From contig CALQPL010000065.1 in assembly GCA_943332445.1 (NCBI GenBank), forward strand, positions 1 through 6,358: a DNA stretch of 6,358 nucleotides, written 5' to 3'. Positions 1-5,494 of this stretch are shown here, in pieces; position 1 is the first letter of the stretch, and each line of letters opens with the position of its first letter. The notes beneath the pieces were generated by a model. It made no database searches, was not told the origin of the DNA, and saw nothing but the letters and a program-made list of their open reading frames with translations. The stretch comes from Bifidobacterium breve. Lineage in GTDB: Bacteria; Actinomycetota; Actinomycetes; UBA12327. A program made the translations under genes and the position numbers.

Positions 1-161
1 ACCGCTGAAAGCATCTAAGCGGGAAGCCGGCTTCAAGATGAGCTTTCCCACAGGGTTAACCTGGTAAGGCCCCCAGCTAGACGACTGGGTTGATAGGCCG
101 GAGGTGGAAGTGCAGCAATGCATGCAGCCGACCGGTACTAATAGGCCGAGGACTTGACCAC
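1..161 (+). rRNA. rrl: 23S ribosomal RNA, 3' end (partial)
   Basis: This is the last roughly 160 nucleotides of 23S rRNA (domain VI), and the rest of the gene lies before the window. The opening stretch, with the conserved GCTGAAAGCATCTAAGCGGG block at about 4-23, and the terminal GGTACTAATAGGCCGAGGAC stretch at about 134-153 are the near-universal 3' end of bacterial large-subunit rRNA. The GACTTGACCA at 151-160 would pair with the 5' end of the mature molecule. The exact 3' terminus is inferred to within a few bases. TlyA, encoded downstream in this window, methylates 23S rRNA, but its target nucleotide lies outside this fragment. Confidence 0.97.
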
Positions 162-192
162 AAAAATGCTACGCGTCCACTGTGCAGCTCTC

Positions 193-221
193 GAGATACG
201 GTCGGGAACGACTGATATCTC
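193..221 (+). other. Hairpin with GGAA tetraloop in the 23S-5S spacer
   Basis: GAGATA (193-198) pairs with TATCTC (216-221). GTCG (201-204) pairs with CGAC (209-212) and closes a GGAA loop of GNRA type at 205-208. A small internal loop (199-200 against 213-215) separates the two helices. The hairpin stands just before the 5S gene, where the rRNA precursor must be cut, so a role in 5S processing is the natural inference; no processing site can be read from sequence alone. Confidence 0.5.
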
Positions 222-227
222 AATAGA

Positions 228-346
228 GTTTCGGCAGCCATGTCGAAGGGGAAACACCCGGTTACATTCCGAACCCGGAAGTTAAGCCCTTCAGAGCCGA
301 TGGTACTGCTCTGGTGACGGAGTGGGAGAGTAGGACGCTGCCGGAC
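228..346 (+). rRNA. rrf: 5S ribosomal RNA
   Basis: Complete 5S rRNA of about 118 nucleotides. The terminal helix forms between CGGCAG (232-237) and CTGCCG (338-343) and extends by a wobble pair and a U-A pair (231/344, 230/345). The conserved CCGAACCCGGAAGTTAAG block of 5S rRNA is at 269-286, and GGGAGAGTAGGAC follows at 324-336. It is co-oriented with the 23S fragment and separated from it by a spacer of about 65 bases, the usual bacterial order. The ends are set from the helix and could shift by one to three bases. No tRNA gene lies in the spacer or directly after the 5S. Confidence 0.97.
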
Positions 347-355
347 ATACTTTGG

Positions 356-393
356 TTGAGGGCCGTTCTTACATCTGTAAGAGCGGCCCTCAA
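356..393 (+). terminator. Long hairpin, probable rRNA operon terminator
   Basis: A 17-base left arm (356-372, TTGAGGGCCGTTCTTAC) pairs with a 17-base right arm (377-393, GTAAGAGCGGCCCTCAA) around the loop ATCT. Sixteen pairs are Watson-Crick and one is a G-U wobble. It begins about ten bases after the 5S end, which fits the intrinsic terminator of the rRNA operon. No run of T follows it (the next bases are TACATAGGTG), so it is not a textbook intrinsic terminator; hairpins without a U-tract are often reported in actinobacteria. The structure is clear, its function inferred. Confidence 0.8.
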
Positions 394-440
394 TACATAG
401 GTGTTGGGTGTGTTGTACTCACCAGCAAAGGCATGGAAAA

Positions 441-445
441 GGGAG
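441..445 (+). promoter_or_regulatory. Ribosome binding site fixing the first gene's start
   Basis: GGGAG at 441-445 sits five bases before the ATG at 451. The same frame stays open upstream to a TTG at 352, but that stretch runs through the terminator hairpin and has no ribosome binding site. An in-frame ATG at 433 also lacks a good one. The start at 451 is therefore preferred. Confidence 0.75.
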
Positions 446-450
446 ACGTT

Positions 451-1506
451 ATGGCAGATTCTGCGAATCCTCCCAATAACTCGCGTCCACCACGAAAGCC
501 TGGCCCCAATCGAGGGTCGTCAGGCGGCAGTTCACAAGGACGTCCCCGAACGGACCGTCCGTCCAATTCATCTGATCGTTCACGCTCTGATCGTCCGCGA
601 TCTGAGCGGCCCCCGGGTGCCTCGGATCGTTCGCGATCTGCTCGTCCCGCGGAGGGTTCTTCGCGTTCGTATGCCTCCCGTGATTCGCGTGACGGATCAC
701 GCTCGCGCACACCCCAAGCAGGTCGCACGAGCGGAGATCGCGCCTACAGCGACCGCCGGATCGAACCGCGCAATGAGCGGTTGTGGCCCGACCTTCCCGA
801 CAGTGTCACCGGTGACGAATTAGACCAAGACGTATTTCTTGGCGACCTGCGTGGATTAACCGCAGACAATGCGCGCTGGGTAGCACGCCACCTGGTGATG
901 GTGGGACAAAACATTGATGACAACCCGGAATTGGCTTGGGAGCATGCTCAGGCAGCTGTTCGGCGCGCTGGAAGAATCGCTGTCGTTCGCGAAACTGCGG
1001 GACTCGCGGCCTATCGCGCAGGGCACTTTGCCCGTGCGTTGACCGAGTTGCGTGCTGCTCGACGCATGTCGGGCTCCGAAGACAATTTGCCGGTGATGGC
1101 CGATTGTGAGCGGGGTTTGGGGCGCCCGGAAAAGGCGCTTGAGATCGCTGGTTCACCGGCTGTGGCGCGGTTGACTAAGGCCGGGCGCATTGAGATGCGC
1201 ATTGTTGCCGCCGGAGCTCGTCGTGACTTGGATCAAATTGATGCAGCCCTGGTGACGCTGCAGTGCAATGAGCTCAGCGAAGATGATCTTGAGTGGGGCG
1301 CACGTTTGCGTTACGCGTATGCCGACACGTTGGAAGCCTTAGGGCGCACTGAAGAAGCAGCCACGTGGTTTCAAAAGGCGAGCCTGCTCGACGTGGAGTA
1401 CGGCACCGACGCCGAGGAGCGCTTAGTCGCCCTCGGGGGAGAAGTTGCACCACCGGCCATTGGTGGTTTCGATGACGAAGTGCATTTCACAGACCTTGAA
1501 GAATAG
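451..1506 (+). CDS. TPR-like protein with Arg/Ser-rich disordered N-terminus
   Basis: The product is 351 residues, and its molecular function is unknown to me. Residues 1 to about 108 are low-complexity, rich in Arg, Ser, Pro, Gly and Asp, with repeated SDRSRS/RP units and no predicted fold. From about residue 111 (LWPDLPD) a helical domain follows that recalls a conserved actinobacterial family: DELDQDVFLGDLRGL at 122-136, ARWVARHLVMVGQ at 141-153, then TPR-like helix pairs at about 181-206 and 284-316. The C-terminus (about 330-351) is acidic. There is no signal peptide or membrane segment, so it should be cytoplasmic. It is the first gene after the rRNA operon and the 99-base gap after it is the largest in the protein-coding run, so it is probably its own transcription unit. 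Its TPR character and position resemble Rv1691, but the shorter TPR gene at 2050 also fits that equivalence. The basic disordered region suggests nucleic-acid or ribosome contact, which is inference only. Confidence 0.88.
   Translation: MADSANPPNNSRPPRKPGPNRGSSGGSSQGRPRTDRPSNSSDRSRSDRPRSERPPGASDRSRSARPAEGSSRSYASRDSRDGSRSRTPQAGRTSGDRAYSDRRIEPRNERLWPDLPDSVTGDELDQDVFLGDLRGLTADNARWVARHLVMVGQNIDDNPELAWEHAQAAVRRAGRIAVVRETAGLAAYRAGHFARALTELRAARRMSGSEDNLPVMADCERGLGRPEKALEIAGSPAVARLTKAGRIEMRIVAAGARRDLDQIDAALVTLQCNELSEDDLEWGARLRYAYADTLEALGRTEEAATWFQKASLLDVEYGTDAEERLVALGGEVAPPAIGGFDDEVHFTDLEE
571..648 (+). repeat. Imperfect 27-base tandem-like repeat inside the first CDS
   Basis: Two in-frame copies, 571-597 and 622-648, encode SDRSRSDRP and SDRSRSARP (residues 41-49 and 58-66). 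They match at 22 of 27 bases, and most differences are at third codon positions, so the protein repeat appears to be kept by selection rather than freshly duplicated. A related shorter unit (RSERP, residues 50-54) lies between them. Confidence 0.7.
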
Positions 1507-1566
1507 TTTGTCCACTGCAGTTCTTTTCCACATATCGGCCTCATCGCGTCCAGCGCACTAACGCTG

Positions 1567-1596
1567 TTGATCACACTGTGAACCTCGCGTTCTAGT
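1567..1596 (+). promoter_or_regulatory. Candidate promoter before the SSB-like gene
   Basis: TTGATC (1567-1572) matches the -35 consensus TTGACA at four of six positions. TCTAGT (1591-1596) matches the -10 consensus TATAAT at four of six, with an 18-base spacer. An inverted repeat TCACA-C-TGTGA (1571-1581) overlaps the end of the -35 and could be an operator. The predicted transcript would begin around 1603, almost at the GTG start, which would leave no room for the ribosome binding site at 1597-1601. Either the message is leaderless or this promoter is wrong. The match is weak. Confidence 0.25.
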
Positions 1597-1601
1597 GGAG
1601 G
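1597..1601 (+). promoter_or_regulatory. Ribosome binding site of the SSB-like gene
   Basis: GGAGG at 1597-1601 lies four bases before the GTG at 1606. It is a strong match to the anti-Shine-Dalgarno sequence at rather short spacing. It decides the start, because the product otherwise has no ATG until well into the OB-fold. Confidence 0.7.
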
Positions 1602-1605
1602 AATT

Positions 1606-2016
1606 GTGGCAGCATCGTCAACGACAAAATCAAAGAAAACCCAAGGAAATCAAGGCAATTCTCGGCTTCGATCGGCAGCGGAATCGGCTCAGGTCGACGG
1701 CTGGGAACCCGTCAACGACGTGGCGGTGGTTGGTCGAATCAGCAGCGTAGGCGAGGTAGTCACCTTGCCCAGCGGTTCGCAAGTGATCTCCGTTCGTGTG
1801 GTCGTTCCACGCTCCGATGGTCGTAGCGATGTCTTTGACTGTTCGGCATGGACAGCGGCATTGCGTCGCAAAGTGGCGAGTTGGCGGGTCGGTGATGTAG
1901 TCAGTATTGAGGGGCACATGAGGCGTCGCTTCTGGCGGGCTGGCACCATTCCCAGTAGTCGCTGGGATGTGGAAATTGCGGTAGCTAGTCGCATCCTGAA
2001 GTCCAATCCGACATGA
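1606..2016 (+). CDS. Small SSB-like OB-fold protein
   Basis: The product is 136 residues, starting at GTG. Residues 1-30 are a Lys/Ser/Gln-rich, basic, probably flexible tail. Residues about 36-131 look like a single-stranded DNA-binding OB-fold: VNDVAVVGRISSVGEVVTLPSG (36-57), VISVRVVVPR (60-69), VFDCSAWTAALRRKVASWRVGDVVSIEGHMRRRFWRAG (76-113) and WDVEIAVASRI (120-130). The LPSG turn, the DVFDCSAW strand and the GDVVSIEG strand correspond to standard SSB positions. Unlike a housekeeping SSB it ends at SNPT straight after the fold: the Gly/Pro-rich linker and acidic DDDIPF-type tip that recruit partner proteins are absent. It is therefore probably an accessory SSB-like protein found in actinobacteria, not the main replicative SSB. 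Its role could be in single-stranded DNA or RNA binding. It lies 33 bases before the next gene and may lead the downstream operon. Confidence 0.8.
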   Translation: MAASSTTKSKKTQGNQGNSRLRSAAESAQVDGWEPVNDVAVVGRISSVGEVVTLPSGSQVISVRVVVPRSDGRSDVFDCSAWTAALRRKVASWRVGDVVSIEGHMRRRFWRAGTIPSSRWDVEIAVASRILKSNPT

Positions 2017-2049
2017 TGGAGTCTTCACTTCGTCGATAAGGGTTGTTTC

Positions 2050-2430
2050 ATGTCACTCTCGTCAGATGCACTGACGTGGTATTTGGCTGGCATCGAAAGC
2101 CATGACGCAGGGGAGTTAGAGCGGGCGGTTGAGTTCCTCGATGCGGCGGTAGGGGCGGATCCAGACCCCACCTATCGCGCAGCGCTAATCGCTGCACTCC
2201 TGGACAATGGGGAATTTTCGCGGGCCTTGCCGCACTGTGAATCGTTGGTGGCCCGCACACCCGAGGATCACGTAGCCCTCATCGCGATTGCACGCTGTCT
2301 AGCGGGTGTGGATCGAGTAACAGAAGCCATCGACTACCAGGCCAAGGCTGTTTCCTTACGCCCTGATCTGCGCGACTACGCCAGTGTGTTGGCACAGCTG
2401 CGTGATCGCCTGCGAAGCGAGCGTGCGTGA
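2050..2430 (+). CDS. Short tetratricopeptide repeat protein
   Basis: The product is 126 residues made almost entirely of three TPR units, at about residues 7-38 (ALTWYLAGIESHDAGELERAVEFL...), 40-71 (PTYRAALIAALLDNGEFSRAL...) and 72-105 (EDHVALIAIARCLAGVDRVTEAI...). Each shows the usual small-residue pattern (G/A at position 8, A at position 20) and two end in a Pro. A short Arg-rich helix ends the protein. TPR domains are protein-binding scaffolds; the partner is unknown. AAGGG at 2038-2042, seven bases before the ATG, supports the start. The last four bases overlap the next gene's GTG (GTGA at 2427-2430), implying coupled translation with the phosphatase. By position it is a likely counterpart of Rv1691. 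Confidence 0.87.
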   Translation: MSLSSDALTWYLAGIESHDAGELERAVEFLDAAVGADPDPTYRAALIAALLDNGEFSRALPHCESLVARTPEDHVALIAIARCLAGVDRVTEAIDYQAKAVSLRPDLRDYASVLAQLRDRLRSERA

Positions 2431-3428
2431 TGCCCCTGTTAGCCGAACTATTTGATCTGGCCTTGGTTGACCTTGATGGTGTGGTGTATGTCGGCCCGGA
2501 TGCTGTTCCGGGATCAGTCGACGCCATCGCCCAGAGCCATCGCTTGGGATTGCGCACGGCTTTCGTGACCAATAACGCCGGTCGGCCCGCTTCACAGGTG
2601 GCCGATCATTTGCGGTCCCTCGGAATTGATGTACAAAACGAGGATGTGGTGACATCGGCGATGGCAGCTGCCGATCTGTTGGCACATCGGCTGCCGGCTG
2701 GCTCGGCCGTTGGCATTGTTGGAGGTGCAGGGGTCAGCGCTTCGGTGGAAGCCGCAGGTTTGCGGGCGGTCGCACCCTCAAGTCCAGAAGTTGTCGCGAT
2801 CTTGATGGGTTTTGGTCCCGATATTTCGTGGCGAGATCTGGCTGAGGCAAGTTACGCGGTTGCCGCCGGCGCCTTGTTCGTTGCCACCAACACTGATCGC
2901 ACCTTCCCCACACCTGAAGGCATTGCTCCCGGAAGTGGTGCTTTTGTCGCCGCTGTGCAAGAGGCCAGTGGCGTGACCCCGCTGGTTGCGGGCAAACCCG
3001 AACCGACGTTGTACCGCAACGCGATTGATCGCTTTCAATCCAAGAATGCGTTGGTGATCGGTGATCGGTTGGACACCGATATTGCCGGAGCCGTCAATGC
3101 GGGATTGACCAGCTTGTTGGTTCTATCTGGCATTTGTTCAGCCAAGCAAGCGGTTCTGGCATCAGTAGGCCAGCGTCCTGACCTCATTGCTGCCGACTTG
3201 CAAGGGCTCGTGACCGAGCAGGTCTTTATTCGCGACATTGCGAACTCAGGGCAGCGATGGGAACACCGCGGGTGGTCCGCCCGTGTGGAGGACTCAGTGG
3301 TTGTGGTGACTGCACCTGCTCAGGATCATGGGCCAAGTGCTGATGGGGTCGACGGCGTCCGGTGTGCAGCGGCAGCGGCGTGGGCTCAAGAGGACCAGGT
3401 CGTTGATGTGGTCGGACTAGATAGATAG
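2427..3428 (+). CDS. HAD-superfamily sugar/glycerol phosphatase, NagD-like
   Basis: The product is 333 residues and belongs to the HAD superfamily with a C2-type cap. All four catalytic motifs are present: motif I DLDGVVY with nucleophile Asp15 and acid/base Asp17, motif II TNN at 48-50, motif III Lys190 in AGKPEPTLY, and motif IV GDRLDTDI at 212-219. The cap lies between motifs II and III. The counterpart at this position in M. tuberculosis, Rv1692, is described as a D,L-glycerol-3-phosphate phosphatase that recycles glycerophospholipid, so that substrate is the best guess. Residues about 270-333 (GWSARVEDSVVVV..., then an Ala-rich stretch) form an extension beyond the HAD fold, in line with the degenerate GNAT-like region reported for Rv1692. 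The start is GTG at 2427, overlapping the previous stop by four bases, or ATG at 2430; no clear ribosome binding site separates them. It should be cytoplasmic. Confidence 0.9.
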   Translation: MMPLLAELFDLALVDLDGVVYVGPDAVPGSVDAIAQSHRLGLRTAFVTNNAGRPASQVADHLRSLGIDVQNEDVVTSAMAAADLLAHRLPAGSAVGIVGGAGVSASVEAAGLRAVAPSSPEVVAILMGFGPDISWRDLAEASYAVAAGALFVATNTDRTFPTPEGIAPGSGAFVAAVQEASGVTPLVAGKPEPTLYRNAIDRFQSKNALVIGDRLDTDIAGAVNAGLTSLLVLSGICSAKQAVLASVGQRPDLIAADLQGLVTEQVFIRDIANSGQRWEHRGWSARVEDSVVVVTAPAQDHGPSADGVDGVRCAAAAAWAQEDQVVDVVGLDR

Positions 3429-3429
3429 C

Positions 3430-3792
3430 GTGGAGCCTGTGAACCAGTGGAACCCAGAGATCTCAGAGACAGCCGAATCGGTCTCAGACCATGATGCATT
3501 GCAGGATGTCGTCAGCGATGACGTTGACGAGACGGAATTGCTGGCTGAACCTGAAGGCAATGAAGCCGTCGTGGCTGTGGCCGAGCAGGCCACGTCCGCG
3601 GTTTATGCCGGTGCGTCCGTGGATAGCCAAGGCTTGCTCCCGCTTGATGTGCAAACAGGGGACCCTCGTGTTGATGCAGCCATTGCTGAACTGCGTGACC
3701 TTGACCAGTTGCCGGTGAGCGATCACCCAGCTGTTTTCACCCAGGTTCATCGCGCCCTGCAAGATGCGATGCTCACACTCGACCAAGACTGA
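3430..3792 (+). CDS. Small acidic conserved actinobacterial protein
   Basis: The product is 120 residues, starting at GTG one base after the phosphatase stop. Residues 1 to about 75 are acidic and low in aromatic residues (DDVDETELLAEPEGNE at 30-45) and probably disordered. The conserved part is the C-terminal 45 residues, TGDPRVDAAIAELRDLDQLPVSDHPAVFTQVHRALQDAML, likely two amphipathic helices. A small protein with such an ending is common between the phosphatase and tlyA in actinobacteria (position of Rv1693). I know no function for it. There is no signal peptide, membrane segment or catalytic motif. The start is uncertain, since no good ribosome binding site precedes it and a second in-frame GTG lies at 3439. 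The stop is ten bases before tlyA. Confidence 0.8.
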   Translation: MEPVNQWNPEISETAESVSDHDALQDVVSDDVDETELLAEPEGNEAVVAVAEQATSAVYAGASVDSQGLLPLDVQTGDPRVDAAIAELRDLDQLPVSDHPAVFTQVHRALQDAMLTLDQD

Positions 3793-3802
3793 GAGTGTCG
3801 TC

Positions 3803-4600
3803 GTGCCTCGACGCAGGCTAGATGCCGAATTGGTTCGTCGGAGCTTGGCTCGTTCGCGTGAGCAGGCGGTGGAATTGATCGCTGATGGACGGGTGAAAGT
3901 CCAGGGACACATTGCGACTAAGCCGGCCACCCAGGTCGAGGACAACGTCTCCATTGTGGTGATGTCCGATGAGGCTGACTTGGGTTATGTCTCGCGGGGT
4001 GCTCACAAACTGGCGGGTGCTTTGGATGTGTGGCCCGACATAGCCGTTGCAGGAAAGCGATGCTTGGACGCGGGCGCATCAACGGGCGGGTTCACCGATG
4101 TCTTGCTGCGCCGTGGCGCTGACCACGTTGTGGCCGTAGATGTGGGGTATGGCCAGTTGGCTTGGTCGATCCAAAGCTCGGATCGCGTCGAGGTTGTTGA
4201 TCGAACCAATGTAAGAACCTTGACCTCGGAGCAGATTGGTGGCCTGGTCGATCTGGTCGTGGCTGACCTGTCCTTCATCTCGCTGACGTTGGTGTTGCCC
4301 GCTTTGGTGGGTTGTTGCTCAACCACCGCCGATGTGGTGGTCATGGTCAAGCCACAGTTTGAGGTCGGCAAGGAGGCACTCGGCACCGGCGGGGTTGTGC
4401 GCGATCCAGCGCAGCGAGCCGCTGCCGTGAGTACCATCGCTGACAGTGCTTTCGCGTTAGGTTGGGGTGTCAGGGGAGTCACGGCCAGTGTCTTGCCCGG
4501 TCCTGCCGGAAATGTGGAGTATTTCTTGTGGTTGGGGCATGGCGCGCCAGCATTGAATCCGTCTGATCTAGATCGAGCCATTGAGGAGGGTCCGTCGTGA
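3803..4600 (+). CDS. tlyA: TlyA, 16S/23S rRNA 2'-O-methyltransferase
   Basis: The product is 265 residues, close to the 268 of M. tuberculosis TlyA. TlyA uses S-adenosylmethionine to methylate cytidine 2'-hydroxyls in 16S (C1409) and 23S (C1920) rRNA, and its loss gives capreomycin and viomycin resistance. Residues 2 to about 58 are an S4 RNA-binding domain (RRRLDAELVRRSLARSREQAVELIADGRVKV). From 64 on is an FtsJ/RrmJ-type methyltransferase with SRGAHKL (64-70), the SAM motif LDAGASTGGFTD (88-99), VADLSF (153-158), KPQFEVGK (183-190) and GNVEYF (236-241). The catalytic tetrad is Lys69, Asp155, Lys183, Glu239. The interdomain linker reads LGYV (60-63) where mycobacterial TlyA has RAWV. The GTG at 3803 is chosen because it aligns with the known N-terminus; the frame extends upstream to 3764 inside the previous gene without homology. 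GAGAG (3791-3795) is a weak ribosome binding site. The stop overlaps the NAD kinase start by four bases. Confidence 0.96.
   Translation: MPRRRLDAELVRRSLARSREQAVELIADGRVKVQGHIATKPATQVEDNVSIVVMSDEADLGYVSRGAHKLAGALDVWPDIAVAGKRCLDAGASTGGFTDVLLRRGADHVVAVDVGYGQLAWSIQSSDRVEVVDRTNVRTLTSEQIGGLVDLVVADLSFISLTLVLPALVGCCSTTADVVVMVKPQFEVGKEALGTGGVVRDPAQRAAAVSTIADSAFALGWGVRGVTASVLPGPAGNVEYFLWLGHGAPALNPSDLDRAIEEGPS
4583..4589 (+). promoter_or_regulatory. Strong ribosome binding site for NAD kinase within tlyA
   Basis: GAGGAGG at 4583-4589 lies seven bases before the GTG at 4597 and inside the last codons of tlyA. It confirms the GTG start and lets ribosomes finishing tlyA, or new ones, begin the kinase. Confidence 0.8.
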
Positions 4601-5493
4601 GTCCAACGCGCGTGCCCTCGAGTGTGCTGTTGATCGCTCATACCGGTCGTGATGTGGCCTTGCTGGCGGCCCGAGAGATGGCGCAAGCTTTTGTGAACAA
4701 GGGTCTGACGGTTCGTGCTCTGACCGACGAAGCGGCCGACCTTGCTGTTGATGGCGTAGTGCCTGTTTCGCTTTCTGAAGCCAACGCGGACCTGGCTGTG
4801 GTTCTGGGCGGCGATGGCACCTTATTGCGTGCTGCTGAGGTCACGCGCGAGGCTCACGTTCCCTTGCTCGGTGTGAACTTGGGTCATGTGGGCTTTTTGG
4901 CTGAGGCCGAAGGCAATGACACGGAAAAAGTGGTGTCACAGGTGGTCGCGGGCGATTACATCGTTGAGGAGCGGGTCACGCTCGACGTCGTAGCAACGTG
5001 CAATGGAGTTGAAATTGCCCGCGGCTGGGCGATCAACGAAGCGACAGTAGAAAAAGCTGGCCGCGAACGCATGGTGGAAATGATTGTCGAAGTGGACGGC
5101 CGTCCGTTGTCGCGCTGGGGTGGCGATGGCGTGGTGTGTGCGACGCCAACAGGGTCAACCGCTTATGCATTTTCCGCTGGTGGGCCCGTCGTTTGGCCAA
5201 ATGTTGATGCATTGCTCGTGGTACCGATTAGTGCCCATGCACTCTTTGCGCGGCCCTGGGTTGTGGGCCCGGATTCGGTTGTCGCACTGGAAGTCCTGGC
5301 GACGAGTGTGGACGCGGTCTTGTGTTGTGACGGGCGTCGATCAGTTGACCTTCCACCAGGATCGCGCGTGGAGGTTCGACGAGGCCAGCAATCGATTTCG
5401 TTGGCCCGTTTGCAGCAGTCTCCTTTTACGGACCGTCTCGTGGACAAGTTCGATCTGCCAGTTAACGGCTGGCGAGGAACCGGACGAGGCTGA
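4597..5493 (+). CDS. nadK: NAD kinase (ATP- or polyphosphate-dependent)
   Basis: The product is 298 residues, near the 307 of the mycobacterial enzyme (PpnK, Rv1695). It phosphorylates NAD to NADP and is the only known route to NADP. The signature LGGDGTLLRAAE lies at 70-81, with the GGDG at 71-74 that binds the phosphate donor and holds the catalytic Asp73. NLGHVGFL at 94-101, the INEATV strand and GDGVVCATPTGSTAYAFSAGGP, the second family motif, all follow in order, then PISAHALFARP in the C-terminal beta-sandwich domain. No key residue is missing. The start is GTG, preceded by GAGGAGG and overlapping tlyA by four bases; the stop is one base before recN. The tlyA-nadK-recN order is conserved in actinobacteria. 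Confidence 0.97.
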   Translation: MSPTRVPSSVLLIAHTGRDVALLAAREMAQAFVNKGLTVRALTDEAADLAVDGVVPVSLSEANADLAVVLGGDGTLLRAAEVTREAHVPLLGVNLGHVGFLAEAEGNDTEKVVSQVVAGDYIVEERVTLDVVATCNGVEIARGWAINEATVEKAGRERMVEMIVEVDGRPLSRWGGDGVVCATPTGSTAYAFSAGGPVVWPNVDALLVVPISAHALFARPWVVGPDSVVALEVLATSVDAVLCCDGRRSVDLPPGSRVEVRRGQQSISLARLQQSPFTDRLVDKFDLPVNGWRGTGRG

Positions 5494-5494
5494 C

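Noticed and set aside
352..450. Upstream extension of the first CDS to a TTG at 352
   Set aside because: The extension is the translated terminator hairpin, with no ribosome binding site. The ATG at 451 has GGGAG five bases before it.
394..450. Promoter for the first CDS between the hairpin and its start
   Set aside because: TTGGGT (404-409) and TTGTAC (413-418) were tried as -35 boxes, but no acceptable -10 lies 16-18 bases downstream of either.
571..648. Repeats here as a CRISPR array or mobile-element end
   Set aside because: Only two imperfect copies exist, they are in frame with the coding sequence, and their differences are mostly silent. They are a protein repeat.
1551..1566. Small hairpin CAGCG-CACTAA-CGCTG as a terminator of the first CDS
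   Set aside because: The stem has only five pairs and no T-run follows. It is too weak to call, though some termination in this gap remains possible.
3764..3802. Upstream extension of tlyA to an ATG at 3764
   Set aside because: The 13 extra residues overlap the end of the previous gene and do not resemble any TlyA N-terminus. The GTG at 3803 gives the expected length and alignment.
3484..3954. Minus-strand open frame (156 codons) across the acidic protein and tlyA start
   Set aside because: Antisense to two genes with conserved protein sequence. It has no ribosome binding site or motif I could recognise.
4003..4686. Long open frame on the minus strand (227 codons) opposite tlyA
   Set aside because: It lies wholly antisense to tlyA and the start of NAD kinase, both with clear family motifs. 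Its translation is Thr/Ser/Ala/Pro-rich with no recognisable domain, as expected from the reverse of GC-biased codons.
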